Source of the DNA: an uncultured Alphaproteobacteria bacterium
GTDB lineage: Bacteria > Pseudomonadota > Alphaproteobacteria > RF32 > CAG-239
Direction: 5' to 3'
DNA: 61,036 nt
Assembly (NCBI GenBank): GCA_944392265.1
Contig: CALXWC010000009.1
Coordinates: 1-61,036 of the forward strand
In this document: positions 1 to 8,745 of the stretch, in pieces
Layout: each line of letters begins with the position of its first letter
Position numbering within the stretch: position 1 is the stretch's first letter
Position numbers and translations under genes: made by a program
Notes under the pieces: model-generated
What the model was told of the DNA's origin: nothing
Database searches by the model: none
Seen by the model: only the letters and a program-made list of their open reading frames with translations

Positions 1-226
1 GGGGCTTTATATATATGACTACAAAAGACCGGAATCGAACCCGAGAGGGCGCGAACCGATAGAAAAGCTCCAGTGGAGCTTTTCGTTGTGAGCTGTGCAG
101 TTTTGTTAATTTGCGAGAAGTGACAACGCACGCTGCAAATGTTACAAAACAAACTAGAAATTCCCGTTACCTGCTCCATATACATAAAGCCCCTCAATGG
201 GGCTTTATCAATTTTGCAAACTAAAA
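1..226. other. intergenic region with hairpins, no gene seen
   Basis: No coding region is visible. A perfect hairpin (AAAAGCTCC/GGAGCTTTT, about 62-83) and a GC-rich stretch around 30-58 are present. Read on the minus strand, the latter contains GGGTTCGATTCCGG, which resembles a tRNA T-arm, but the stem does not pair fully and no cloverleaf can be drawn. A second hairpin at about 186-208 (AAAGCCCC/GGGGCTTT) is followed by T residues on the minus strand and probably terminates the HIU-hydrolase gene. The first ten bases of the window repeat the right arm of that hairpin. Confidence 0.5.
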
Positions 227-637
227 TTAATTTCCGCGATATGTTGAATATCCGTTGGCAGACATTGTAATCGGAATATGATAATGTGTGCTTTCCTCAA
301 TCTCAAAAACAACCTCAACAAATGGATATATTGAATTCAGACCTTGTTTGGCAAAATATTCTTTTGTTGCAAAATTAAGTTTATATATTCCCTGATTATT
401 TTTTGTTTCCGGCAAAAAACGAGCAATTCGACCATTTTTATCCGTCACGGAAGAATCAACCTTCACCCATTGATTATTTTCATCTTGCAGGAATAATTCA
501 ACCGGAACATTGGCTGCCGGTTTTCCTAAACCGATATCTAAAATATGCGTGCTTAATTGACATGAAACATTCTCTTGAGCCTTAACATTCAAAGGTGCCG
601 CAAAAAGAACAATAAGAGGTAAAATAAATTTTATCAT
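227..637 (-). CDS. uraH: exported 5-hydroxyisourate hydrolase
   Basis: Transthyretin-like protein that hydrolyses 5-hydroxyisourate to OHCU in uric acid breakdown. The mature part opens with the family pattern LSTHILDIGLGKPA and closes with YSTYRGN, the C-terminal signature loop of HIU hydrolases. An N-terminal segment (MIKFILPLIVLFAAPLNVKA, then QE) is a convincing signal peptide, so this is a periplasmic form; cytoplasmic forms are also common in the family. The start at 637 is preferred over an in-frame start at 667 because AAGGAT lies just upstream and because it places the signal peptide at the terminus. No other purine-degradation gene is nearby. Confidence 0.85.
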   Translation of the reverse strand: MIKFILPLIVLFAAPLNVKAQENVSCQLSTHILDIGLGKPAANVPVELFLQDENNQWVKVDSSVTDKNGRIARFLPETKNNQGIYKLNFATKEYFAKQGLNSIYPFVEVVFEIEESTHYHIPITMSANGYSTYRGN

Positions 638-786
638 GATATTATCCTTATAACATATAACAAACAAAAATATGCTATGAGGTGTTTTGTTTTTTGTAAA
701 GAAGAATTCATTGATTTTATCATGATTTTATGTTTTCTTAAAAATAACAAAATAAATCTTATGACTTTAAGAAAGGACAATTGAAG

Positions 787-1329
787 ATGAACTTTGATGA
801 AATTGTTGCCAACAGAAGAAGTATTCGTAGCTATAATCCCGAGAAAAAGGTTTCAAAAGAACAAATATTTGAAATCATCAAAACCGCACAAGAAGCCCCT
901 TCTTGGAAAAATTCTCAAACCGGACGTTATTATGTTGTTATGAACGACAATAAGCTCAAAGAAGTTCGTGAAGCTTTACATCCGCAAAATCAAATTGTCA
1001 CTAAAGATGTCAATGCATTAATTATCACCACTTTTGTAAAAAACAGATCCGGATTTGATAAAAACGGCACACCGGATAATGAACTTGGAAACGGTTGGGG
1101 CTGCTATGACTTAGGGCTTCAAAATGCTTATTTATGCCTTAAAGCATGTCAAATGGGAATAGACAGCATTATTTTGGGCTTAAGAGACGCCGATAAATTA
1201 AGAGATGTTTTAGACATTCCGGAAACTCAAGAAGTTGTAGCTGTTATCGCTTTAGGTTACAGAAACATTGATGATGTAAAAATGCCTCCGAGAAAAGAAA
1301 TATCCGAGATAGTAAAATTATATGAATAA
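787..1329 (+). CDS. nitroreductase family flavoprotein
   Basis: A compact FMN-dependent NAD(P)H oxidoreductase of about 180 residues. The N-terminal RRSIRSYNPEK is the FMN-phosphate-binding signature, and PSWKNSQTGR followed by a C-terminal ALGY segment fit the small nitroreductase subfamily. The physiological substrate cannot be read from the sequence; quinones, enones or nitro compounds are typical for the family. ATG at 787 is chosen over TTG at 781 because the AAAGGA at 772-777 is 9 nt from the ATG but only 3 nt from the TTG. It leads a plus-strand run with the methyltransferase and phosphatase genes that follow. Confidence 0.85.
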   Translation: MNFDEIVANRRSIRSYNPEKKVSKEQIFEIIKTAQEAPSWKNSQTGRYYVVMNDNKLKEVREALHPQNQIVTKDVNALIITTFVKNRSGFDKNGTPDNELGNGWGCYDLGLQNAYLCLKACQMGIDSIILGLRDADKLRDVLDIPETQEVVAVIALGYRNIDDVKMPPRKEISEIVKLYE

Positions 1330-1344
1330 GGCAATAAAACAATA

Positions 1345-1926
1345 ATGGTAAACGAACAATATAAATTATTAGGCCGCAAAGTAGAAGATTTGCGCCAAAA
1401 GGAAGACTTTTACCCCACCCCGACTTATGTCACAGAGGCTTTGCTTGAAAACTATCACTTTGAAGGAAAAATCTGGGAGCCTGCTTGTGGTGACGGTAGA
1501 TTATCAGAGGTTTTAATCTCTCATCATTTAGATGTAGAGAGCTCTGATTTGATTGACAGAGGTTACGGTCAAAGCGGTATAGATTTTCTTATCTCAGATA
1601 AAACGGCAGACAACATCATTACCAACCCGCCGTTTCAGCTTGCTTATGAGTTTATCGAACAAGGGTTAAAACTCTCAAAAAAATGTTTAGCCTTGCTTTT
1701 ACCCATCAGATATTTAACCGGTAAAAAAAGAGCAAAACTTTATGCCAAATTTCCACCGGCAAAAATTATTGTTATTCCAAACAAAGTAGACTTTTTGGGC
1801 TTTGGCTCTCCGGCAATGGAATTTGCATGGTTTGTCTGGGAAAAAGGAATAAATGAAACCACAATCACTTGGGCGCAAATCAACGGTGCAGACTTGAAAG
1901 AAAAAAGGAAAAATAAAAATGCGTAA
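1345..1926 (+). CDS. orphan SAM-dependent DNA methyltransferase-like protein
   Basis: 193 residues with a methyltransferase core: DFYPTPTYVTEALL near residue 20, SAM-binding motif I EPACGDG near 50, and catalytic motif IV NPPF near 94. NPPF together with the FYPTP entry motif is typical of amino-methyltransferases acting on adenine, often phage-like and without a partner nuclease. There is no target-recognition domain or restriction gene nearby, so the substrate may be DNA or RNA. It overlaps the next gene by 8 nt, which implies translational coupling. Beyond the methyltransferase fold the specificity is unknown. Confidence 0.7.
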   Translation: MVNEQYKLLGRKVEDLRQKEDFYPTPTYVTEALLENYHFEGKIWEPACGDGRLSEVLISHHLDVESSDLIDRGYGQSGIDFLISDKTADNIITNPPFQLAYEFIEQGLKLSKKCLALLLPIRYLTGKKRAKLYAKFPPAKIIVIPNKVDFLGFGSPAMEFAWFVWEKGINETTITWAQINGADLKEKRKNKNA

Positions 1927-2497
1927 AGACTTTTATGTTTTTCGCCACGGAGAAACCGAGTTAAACAAACAAAAACGCTGGCAAGGCTCCGGCATGGATT
2001 ATGATTTAAATGAAAATGGCATAAAACAAGCGCAAGGCTTAATAGAAAAGCTCAAAGATAAAGGTCTGGAAAAAATTTTTTCAAGCCCATTAATCAGAGC
2101 CAAACATACCGCAGACGTGGTTGCTAAAAGCTTAAATATTCCGGTAGAAGTCCGCAACGATTTGCGTGAATGTTTTTACGGAGATGCCGAAGGACAATTA
2201 ATTGCAGATTTGCAAAAAAACGTTCCCGAAATTGTCAACAATTGGAACAATCCTCAATATTTTGACATTCGTTTTCCAAACGGAGAAAGCAAAAAAGAAG
2301 CTCTAATCAGAGTGTTAGCAGAGATTAAAGATTTAACTTCTCAAAATTTTTCCACGATGGGAATTGCCATCCACGGAGGCACAATGGGCGCCATGCTCAA
2401 TTATCTGAATTATGATTTTGAGAAGTTGGCCAATTGCGCCGCTTTTCACCTGATATATGAAGATGACAATTGGAAAATTGAAGGTCATATTTTTTAA
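1919..2497 (+). CDS. histidine phosphatase family protein
   Basis: A phosphoglycerate-mutase-like (branch 1) phosphatase of 192 residues. The N-terminal FRHGETELN carries the phospho-accepting histidine, RAKHTADVVA is the second conserved block, and IHGG near residue 143 supplies the second histidine. In this family the histidine is transiently phosphorylated during phosphomonoester hydrolysis. The substrate is not evident; related proteins act on phosphoglycerate, fructose bisphosphate or cobalamin precursors. The start lies inside the preceding methyltransferase gene. Confidence 0.8.
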   Translation: MRKDFYVFRHGETELNKQKRWQGSGMDYDLNENGIKQAQGLIEKLKDKGLEKIFSSPLIRAKHTADVVAKSLNIPVEVRNDLRECFYGDAEGQLIADLQKNVPEIVNNWNNPQYFDIRFPNGESKKEALIRVLAEIKDLTSQNFSTMGIAIHGGTMGAMLNYLNYDFEKLANCAAFHLIYEDDNWKIEGHIF

Positions 2498-2504
2498 GTT
2501 AAAA

Positions 2505-2530
2505 AAAAGCACTCTACAAAGAGTGCTTTT
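2505..2530. terminator. bidirectional intrinsic terminator
   Basis: AAAAGCACTCT and AGAGTGCTTTT form a perfect stem with a 4-nt loop and A/T runs on both sides. It lies between the convergent histidine-phosphatase and aminopeptidase genes. Confidence 0.85.
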
Positions 2531-2534
2531 AATT

Positions 2535-3662
2535 TTATTTCAAGTTTTCAGGGTTCAGACCTTCAAGCTCTTTAATAACAAACTTACCGTCTTTTCGGAT
2601 AAGCTTATCATCAAACCAAATTTCACCACCGCCGTGTTCTGCCGTTTGAATAAGAACCAAATCCCAGTGAATGGCCGAACGGTTACCGTTAAATGTTTCA
2701 TCATTATAAGAATTACCGATTGCCATATGCAAAGAACCTGATATTTTTTCATCAAACAAAATATCCAGCATCGGTTTGGTAATAAACGGGTTAACACCTA
2801 AAGCAAACTCGCCCATATAACGGCTTCCTTCATCCAAGTTCAAGAGCTTTTGAAACTTATCATTATTAACCATGGATGTACCTTTAACAATCTTGCCGTC
2901 TTTAAACTCCAAACGAATGTTAGAGAAACAATCCCCTTCATAAACCGTATCCGTATTAAATTGGATAACACCGTTAATGGAATTTTTAACCGGTGCTGAA
3001 TAAACTTCACCGTCAGGCAAATTCATTTCTCCGGCACAAGCAACGGCCTTCAAATTTTCAATTGAAAAGCTCAAATCCGTATTAGGAGCCAAAATGCGAA
3101 CCTTTTTGGTTTTATCCATAAGTTTTTTCAACGGCAACATGGCTTTTGCCATTTTGTTATAATCAACTAAGCAGGCGTTAAAATAAAAGTCTTCAAACTT
3201 TTGTGTAGACATTCTGGAAAGAGCAGACATTGTATTATTCGGATAACGCATAACCACCCAACGTGTTTTTGGAATACGCACCTCAAAATGCACTTGTTTA
3301 TAAAACTCTTGCTGATAAAGGTGCATCTGTTTTTCAGATATGTCTGAAAGCAAAAACATATCATCATAGCCTCTAATACCAACATATGCTTGGCATTGTT
3401 TCATCAATTCGGCATGAATTTTTCCCAATTCATTCATCTGTTTGGTATTTGCGTTTTCGACAAAGCTTTTTATAAACGCATTGTCATTAAAATACCAAAA
3501 AGGAATACCACCTTCTTTGGTAATTAATTTTACCACCTCATCAAACAAAGGTTTTACGGAATCACTGAAACCTTCCACAAAAACTTTTTCACCTTTTTTT
3601 ACCTTAATGGAGTGCTTAACAATTTGCTCTGCCATTTGAATTAATCGAACATCTTTCTGCAT
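2535..3662 (-). CDS. M29 family aminopeptidase
   Basis: 375 residues, the usual length for M29 (AmpS/thermophilic aminopeptidase T) metallopeptidases. Metal-binding blocks are visible in the C-terminal half: NLPDGEVY (Glu), then GSRYMGEFALGVN, then the HMAIGNSY and IHWDLV pair supplying His and Asp. These enzymes remove N-terminal residues from peptides in the cytoplasm using two divalent metals. The start codon overlaps the stop codon of the upstream gene (TAATG), so the two are a translationally coupled pair. Confidence 0.88.
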   Translation of the reverse strand: MQKDVRLIQMAEQIVKHSIKVKKGEKVFVEGFSDSVKPLFDEVVKLITKEGGIPFWYFNDNAFIKSFVENANTKQMNELGKIHAELMKQCQAYVGIRGYDDMFLLSDISEKQMHLYQQEFYKQVHFEVRIPKTRWVVMRYPNNTMSALSRMSTQKFEDFYFNACLVDYNKMAKAMLPLKKLMDKTKKVRILAPNTDLSFSIENLKAVACAGEMNLPDGEVYSAPVKNSINGVIQFNTDTVYEGDCFSNIRLEFKDGKIVKGTSMVNNDKFQKLLNLDEGSRYMGEFALGVNPFITKPMLDILFDEKISGSLHMAIGNSYNDETFNGNRSAIHWDLVLIQTAEHGGGEIWFDDKLIRKDGKFVIKELEGLNPENLK

Positions 3663-4318
3663 TATCCCCTCACCATATTAATCACATAATCAATCATTTC
3701 GTCTTCAGACAAAAAATCCGGAATGACTATGGCATTATCAACATTTTCTCCTCCCAGATATGCCATAATCGAATTTTCTGACTTTACAATTGCCCAATAT
3801 TTCATCAAAGCAACCAAGACAAAAACAGATAAATTATTTTTAGCATAAAAAACTTTATCAAAAGGTTTATTTTTCCATTTCACGGAAATTTGCTTATGAA
3901 AATAATCTCTATAAATTTCCAAGCCAAGATAACCTAAGCGATTTATGTCTGCAAAAGCTTCTTTTTCTTCCATTCGATATAAGTCACGCATATAACGAAG
4001 TGCATTTGTTAAGGCCGCATAGGGTTGATAATTTAAGCTTGCAACTTGCAGATTATCCACTTCGAAGACAACCGTTTCTAAAGCTAAATCTTCTAAATAT
4101 GTTGCCAAACACAATGCCAAAGCCAAATCGTTGATGTATTCTTCTTTTACACGCACAATAAGCACACGTTTTTTGCCATATTGGAGCAAAATATTCTGAG
4201 CGATTCGCCTAAATGAAGCAAAGTTTTTGGCATCATCAACATCAAAAAGAGAAAACACAGGGCATTTCTGTCCTAAAAATTGACAATTTTTATCTTGAGA
4301 AAAGGCAATTTCTAACAT
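3662..4318 (-). CDS. uncharacterised protein coupled to M29 aminopeptidase
   Basis: 218 residues, not recognised. It is soluble, with no signal peptide or membrane segment. A Rossmann-like stretch (KKRVLIVRVKEEYINDLALALCL) sits around residues 49-71, and a helical middle section is rich in Tyr, Arg and Glu. The TAATG overlap with the aminopeptidase start implies co-expression, perhaps a regulatory or peptide-handling partner, but that is context only. Confidence 0.55.
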   Translation of the reverse strand: MLEIAFSQDKNCQFLGQKCPVFSLFDVDDAKNFASFRRIAQNILLQYGKKRVLIVRVKEEYINDLALALCLATYLEDLALETVVFEVDNLQVASLNYQPYAALTNALRYMRDLYRMEEKEAFADINRLGYLGLEIYRDYFHKQISVKWKNKPFDKVFYAKNNLSVFVLVALMKYWAIVKSENSIMAYLGGENVDNAIVIPDFLSEDEMIDYVINMVRG

Positions 4319-4462
4319 TTATCCTCCGTTTTTTAAAAGATTAAACAAAAATCTTAAAAAAAAAGTATATATTTGTTATTTTCTAAAAGAAAAATTAGAC
4401 AAAATAAATTTTATATAATATTTTATATTTCGGAGAAAAAAGAATCCGTTAGGACAGAAAAT

Positions 4463-5722
4463 ATGGCTAAGAATCGCTCAAATTTAGGTATCAATATGGA
4501 TACCGCTAAAGACTTAATCTATCTAATTGTTTTAGATAAAGCGTTAAGCCATATCTCCCACAAAAAGCGCCGTAAAAAAATCAAAAACGGAAAAATTACC
4601 CAAGAAGAGCAAGAAAACTTAGATAATTTGCTTTGCTTAAAAAATTCTCTCGACCTTTTCTTTTTGCCTAACAACAAAAAGAATTCGGAAGAATATCATA
4701 TTCAAATGCAAAAAATCCGTATCTTGGACGAATTAATCGAAAACATCATTAAAGGCAAAAATGTTGATATAAAACAACGCATTGAACAATTAATGAAAAA
4801 AGAAGGTTTAAATTTTGTTGAAAGAAAAGAAAGTCCTATCAGCGCGGAAGAAAAGTTTTTGATTAAAACAGATTTTCATGGTTTATCTCATTATCCAAGC
4901 GACTTATCTTTAACAAATTTCTTCATCAAAAAAAGAGACAAAAAAAGAAATGATGCAAGCGATAATCTTCTTCCCGTTTTTGATGAACAACTTTATAATT
5001 TGGATAAAGTCCCTTCTTGGAGATTTATCAAACAATTCAAAAGTTTTCAAAAAAGAGCACCCTATTTCATAAAAGCGATGCAATATCTAAACATTGCACC
5101 TCATGAAATGAAAAGACTTAATGCTTATGATATGATTTATATGTTAAAACTCTATCAGGGTAAGAATGAAACCGCTCCGATTGAAAATGCAAAGTCTAAG
5201 TTCATCAAAAAATTCATCGCCAATTATGAGCCTGAATTCAGAGAATATATGCATGCAAACAAACAAGTCATAGAATACGCTTTGCATTTGAAGGGAATTC
5301 AGATAAACGCAGATGGCGAGAATAATAACAAAAGTTACCAAAACTTTGTCAATCAGATTGTTGCGCAAATGAAACTTAAGGGCAGCGTTCCGCCTTTGTT
5401 TAACATTCATCACAAGCGCCCGATAAAAGACATTAACAATCAACAAAATTTGCCATTGGCCAATTCCATTGAAAATCTATGCCTGATTATAGAAAATCCT
5501 TATCATACCATGCTCCATATGTTTGACACCAACTCATATGGCAAAACCATTTTCAATCATCAGGTTAAAAGAGTAGAGTTAGAACCTAATGTCATCTTTT
5601 TTGGTGGATTTGAAAAAAGATTTCAAATCACGAGAAAGAAAGAAGAATTTAACGCTCTTAAAAATGAGAATAATATCGTAATTATCAAAATGAGGAAGGA
5701 AAGCTCATGCAAAAACTTATAA
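4463..5722 (+). CDS. HNH-type nuclease, probable toxin
   Basis: 419 residues. The N-terminal half is charged and helical. A C-terminal HNH-like element reads IHHKRPI (His316, His317), then an ENLCLI block with the Asn, then PYHTMLH. This order (His-His-x-x-Pro, Asn-Leu, His-x-x-x-His) is that of beta-beta-alpha metal nucleases. The last 16 nt overlap a SUKH-like gene, the classic arrangement of a nuclease toxin and its immunity protein. ATG 4463 has AGGA 8 nt upstream; an earlier in-frame ATG at 4373 lacks a ribosome-binding site and would add a basic, unlikely leader. No export signal is visible, so it may act inside the cell or be delivered by an unseen system. Confidence 0.65.
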   Translation: MAKNRSNLGINMDTAKDLIYLIVLDKALSHISHKKRRKKIKNGKITQEEQENLDNLLCLKNSLDLFFLPNNKKNSEEYHIQMQKIRILDELIENIIKGKNVDIKQRIEQLMKKEGLNFVERKESPISAEEKFLIKTDFHGLSHYPSDLSLTNFFIKKRDKKRNDASDNLLPVFDEQLYNLDKVPSWRFIKQFKSFQKRAPYFIKAMQYLNIAPHEMKRLNAYDMIYMLKLYQGKNETAPIENAKSKFIKKFIANYEPEFREYMHANKQVIEYALHLKGIQINADGENNNKSYQNFVNQIVAQMKLKGSVPPLFNIHHKRPIKDINNQQNLPLANSIENLCLIIENPYHTMLHMFDTNSYGKTIFNHQVKRVELEPNVIFFGGFEKRFQITRKKEEFNALKNENNIVIIKMRKESSCKNL

Positions 5723-6123
5723 AACAGTTAAAAAGCTTTCCCTTGTTAATGACGGCAAAACCGGCAGCTTTAGAAGATATTCTCAAAACAAAACAAGACT
5801 TAAAATTCAATCACATAGCCGATTTTCCTAAAGAATTTTCTCAATTTTTGCAACAAATAAACACCATTGAATATGACGGTGCTTTTATTTTTGGCATCAA
5901 TCCGCGTTCTTATTATTTAGACATTTTTGCTCAAAATGATATGCTGGATTTACCCAATAAATCAGAAATCATCATTTTAGGTTACGATGAGTTTGAATAT
6001 TTGGCTTATAATGAAAAAAAACAACTTTATCAAATAATTGACAAAGAAACGCTTGATGTGGTACAAACATACACAAATTTAAGTTTAGCAATTCAATATT
6101 TATTAAAGATAGAAGATGAATAA
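5707..6123 (+). CDS. SUKH/YrhA-like probable immunity protein
   Basis: 138 residues resembling the SMI1/KNR4 (SUKH) superfamily: an N-terminal helix ending in FPKEFSQFLQQIN, then the strand pattern YDGAFIFGINP, then IIILGYDEFEYLAYN and YQIIDKETLDVVQTY. SUKH proteins commonly neutralise nuclease toxins, and this gene starts 16 nt inside the HNH-nuclease gene. It also overlaps tsaC by 8 nt, so expression may be tied to a housekeeping gene. The fold call rests on pattern similarity alone. Confidence 0.6.
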   Translation: MQKLIKQLKSFPLLMTAKPAALEDILKTKQDLKFNHIADFPKEFSQFLQQINTIEYDGAFIFGINPRSYYLDIFAQNDMLDLPNKSEIIILGYDEFEYLAYNEKKQLYQIIDKETLDVVQTYTNLSLAIQYLLKIEDE

Positions 6124-7063
6124 TATTTTTGAAAACACACCAGAAAACATAGCAAAAGCCGCAGAAGTTATTAAAAACGGCGGTTTGGTTGCTTTCCCAA
6201 CAGATACGGTTTATGGCTTGGGTGCCAATGTGTACGATGCCAAAGCCGTGGCTAATATTTTTGAAGCCAAACAACGCCCGACTTTTGACCCATTAATCTC
6301 GCATATTGCAGATATTGACTTTTTACCCGAATATGCCCAAACAGACAGCCGTGTTATGGATTTGGCCAAACATTTCTGGCCCGGTCCATTGACTTTTGTG
6401 TTGAAAAGAAAAGACAATAATTCTGCCTTGGATTTAGTCTGCTCAGGCTTGCCAAACATTGCGGTAAGAATGCCCAATCACCCGATTGCGCTTGAATTAA
6501 TCAAAAAATCAGGCACCCCGATTGCCGCTCCTTCGGCAAACAAGTTTAAGAGCATATCCCCCACAACGGCTCACCACGTTTATAACAGTTTAGGTGATAA
6601 AGTTGATATGATTTTAGACGGCGGACGATGCACCGTTGGTGTTGAAACCACCATCATTGATTTAACCACCAAAGATATCGTTATGTTAAGAGCCGGCGGA
6701 ATGAGCAAAGAAGAGCTGGAAGAATATACCGGTGAAAAAATCTTAATTTCACACGGAGATCCAAATAAGCCCTCTGCCCCCGGACAATTGCTAAAACATT
6801 ATGCTCCGTCAAGAGAGTTAAGAATCAATGTAACCGAGCCTAAGGCTGATGAATTTTATATTGGTTTTGGCAACACGCCTAACGCGCATATAAACTTAAG
6901 CCCCAGCGCAAATTTAAGAGAAGCTGCGGCAAACTTATTTGCTTATTTAAGATTTGCTGACCAACAAAGCAATTTCAAAGGCATTGCCATAGCCCCTATT
7001 CCGGAAAATGATTTAGGCTTGGCTATTAATGACAGAATAAAAAGAGCTTCTTATAAAGAATAA
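6116..7063 (+). CDS. L-threonylcarbamoyladenylate synthase (TsaC/Sua5)
   Basis: 315 residues. The N-terminal YrdC domain (GGLVAFPTDTVYGLGANV, KQRP, PLI.HI, FWPGPLT, VAVRMPNHP, SAN) makes threonylcarbamoyl-AMP from threonine, bicarbonate and ATP for the t6A37 modification of ANN-decoding tRNAs. The C-terminal Sua5 domain begins after SPGQL-type linker residues (SAPGQLLKHYAP), making this the long Sua5 form. It overlaps the SUKH-like gene by 8 nt and is followed by a strong terminator. Confidence 0.93.
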   Translation: MNNIFENTPENIAKAAEVIKNGGLVAFPTDTVYGLGANVYDAKAVANIFEAKQRPTFDPLISHIADIDFLPEYAQTDSRVMDLAKHFWPGPLTFVLKRKDNNSALDLVCSGLPNIAVRMPNHPIALELIKKSGTPIAAPSANKFKSISPTTAHHVYNSLGDKVDMILDGGRCTVGVETTIIDLTTKDIVMLRAGGMSKEELEEYTGEKILISHGDPNKPSAPGQLLKHYAPSRELRINVTEPKADEFYIGFGNTPNAHINLSPSANLREAAANLFAYLRFADQQSNFKGIAIAPIPENDLGLAINDRIKRASYKE

Positions 7064-7065
7064 AA

Positions 7066-7088
7066 AAAATGCGGAATTTCCGCATTTT
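7066..7088. terminator. bidirectional terminator
   Basis: AAAATGCGGAA and TTCCGCATTTT form a hairpin flanked by A and T runs between convergent tsaC/sua5 and the HAD hydrolase. Confidence 0.85.
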
Positions 7089-7090
7089 TT

Positions 7091-7936
7091 TTATATTGTT
7101 TTAACAATGTAATCGGGAATAATTTGCACCTCTTTGCAATATTCTTCCATTGAAGAAAATTCTTCTTCCTTCATATGGTCTCTGGCAATTCCGGTCATAA
7201 CCAACGCGGTTTTAATGCCATATGTTTTTGCCCCTAAAATATCTGTTTCCAAAGTATCTCCAACCATCAAAATTTTATTATCCGGAGCTTGGGTGTTTTG
7301 CAAAGCAAAATCAAAAATCAAAGGATAAGGCTTGCCAAAATATTCAACATCGCCGCCCAAATCTTCATAATATCTGGCAATTGTTCCTTGTCTGATAACA
7401 GATTCGTCATATTGGTCTTCATAGGCTCTCAAATCCGGATTTGCGCAAATAAGCGGTAAATCCAACTGATAAAACTGTTTAAGTTGCTTTTCAAAATGCT
7501 CAATATTCAAATGATCTTTCCAATAGGAATTTTCAAAAGTTTGCGGAGCCCCCAAATAAACAAAATCAGCTTGTTCAGGGTTAAAAACTTCTTGATAAGG
7601 AGAATTTTGAAACACTTCCGGATTAGGGCGCGCAAAGGTATAATACTTTAACTTTCTTTTATCATGAGAAAAAGTATCATACACAAGTTCACCTGAAGTA
7701 TAAACCTCATCATAGTGTACGCCCTTAATAAAACCTTTTTGCGCCTGAAACTCTTCAGCTTGTTTTTGACGCAATGTGGAATTTGATAACAGAATAACTT
7801 TTTTTTGAGCTTTTTTAAGATCTTGCATTGTTTCTAAAGCGCCTTTAATAGGCTCTTTTCCGCCCCAAATTACCCCATAAACATCTAAAATAAAGACATC
7901 AAATTTTTCTTTTAAGCACAAAATATTATCTAGCAT
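7091..7936 (-). CDS. HAD-superfamily hydrolase (TIGR01459-like)
   Basis: About 281 residues. HAD motif I FILDVYGVIW lies near residue 15, motif II is LLSNST, and motif IV GDTLETDILGAKTYGIKTALVMTG is near the end; this is the NagD-like subclass with a C2 cap. These are Mg-dependent phosphatases with Asp nucleophiles; the TIGR01459 group is frequent in alphaproteobacteria and its substrate is unknown. An upstream in-frame TTG at 7978 would add 14 residues; ATG 7936 is preferred because it places motif I as in the family, although neither start has a strong ribosome-binding site. The gene is divergent from the TrmN6-like gene. Confidence 0.8.
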   Translation of the reverse strand: MLDNILCLKEKFDVFILDVYGVIWGGKEPIKGALETMQDLKKAQKKVILLSNSTLRQKQAEEFQAQKGFIKGVHYDEVYTSGELVYDTFSHDKRKLKYYTFARPNPEVFQNSPYQEVFNPEQADFVYLGAPQTFENSYWKDHLNIEHFEKQLKQFYQLDLPLICANPDLRAYEDQYDESVIRQGTIARYYEDLGGDVEYFGKPYPLIFDFALQNTQAPDNKILMVGDTLETDILGAKTYGIKTALVMTGIARDHMKEEEFSSMEEYCKEVQIIPDYIVKTI

Positions 7937-7992
7937 TTTTTTTAATTCCCGTTTAAGATAAGGTCCGATATAAAACAAAGGACATTTCAGTT

Positions 7993-8745
7993 ATGGAAGA
8001 TTATACTCAAGATTATTTATTAGACAAGAGAGTTAAGATATTTCAACCCCAAAATGGATACAGAGCCTCAACAGATGCTGTTTTTTTATCTTCCATGATA
8101 GCAAAAGTCAAAAAAGGAGATGAAATTTTAGACGTAGGTTCCGGAACCGGAGCCATTTCATTATGCCTTGCTTCCAGATTTTGCCAGTCTGAAATCCAAA
8201 TAAAAGGTTTAGAAATTCAACCTGAATTGGCTGAATTATCAAATTTGAGCGCAAAAGGAAACGGATTTGATTTCTTAAAATATATTCATTGTGATATTAA
8301 AAACAAACCTGATTTTATCAAAAACTGCAGCTTTGCTCATGTTATAAGCAATCCGCCATATTCAGAAAATGATATGCCCTCGCCTAACAAGAGCAAAGCG
8401 TTAGCACATAATCATCATGGATTTTCTCTAAAAGAATGGATAAATTTTTGCATAAAGATGATTGCACCCAAAGGATATTTTTATATGGTCAACAGGGCCG
8501 AAGCCGTTGATGAAATTCTTGCAGAAATTCACGGAAAACTCGGTCACATAGAAATCATTCCTTTATATTCAAAGGTCAACCAAGTGGCCAAAAGAGTAAT
8601 TATTCGTGCGCAAAAAGATAATCATACGCCAACAAAAATTCATTCAGGGTTTATTTTGCACCAAGATAACGGCGAATATACAAGCCTTGCGCATCAAATT
8701 TTAAGAGAAGGCAAAAGTTACGATGAAGCAATACAAAACCACTAA
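7993..8745 (+). CDS. tRNA1(Val) adenine-37 N6-methyltransferase-like protein
   Basis: 250 residues of the TrmN6/YfiC family. It opens with DKRVKIFQPQNGYRASTDAVFLSS, the typical N-terminus, then SAM motif I LDVGSGTGAISLCLASR and catalytic NPPY near residue 121. The family methylates N6 of A37 in tRNA1(Val) in E. coli, and alphaproteobacterial members are usually annotated by similarity only. The last 4 nt overlap the end of the convergent PAS-GGDEF gene. Confidence 0.82.
   Translation: MEDYTQDYLLDKRVKIFQPQNGYRASTDAVFLSSMIAKVKKGDEILDVGSGTGAISLCLASRFCQSEIQIKGLEIQPELAELSNLSAKGNGFDFLKYIHCDIKNKPDFIKNCSFAHVISNPPYSENDMPSPNKSKALAHNHHGFSLKEWINFCIKMIAPKGYFYMVNRAEAVDEILAEIHGKLGHIEIIPLYSKVNQVAKRVIIRAQKDNHTPTKIHSGFILHQDNGEYTSLAHQILREGKSYDEAIQNH

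Noticed and set aside
1..140. tRNA gene on the minus strand
   Set aside because: A T-arm-like string is present, but the stem does not pair and no anticodon arm or acceptor can be drawn.
1345..1926. Prophage remnant
   Set aside because: A phage-like methyltransferase alone, with no structural, lysis or integrase genes nearby.
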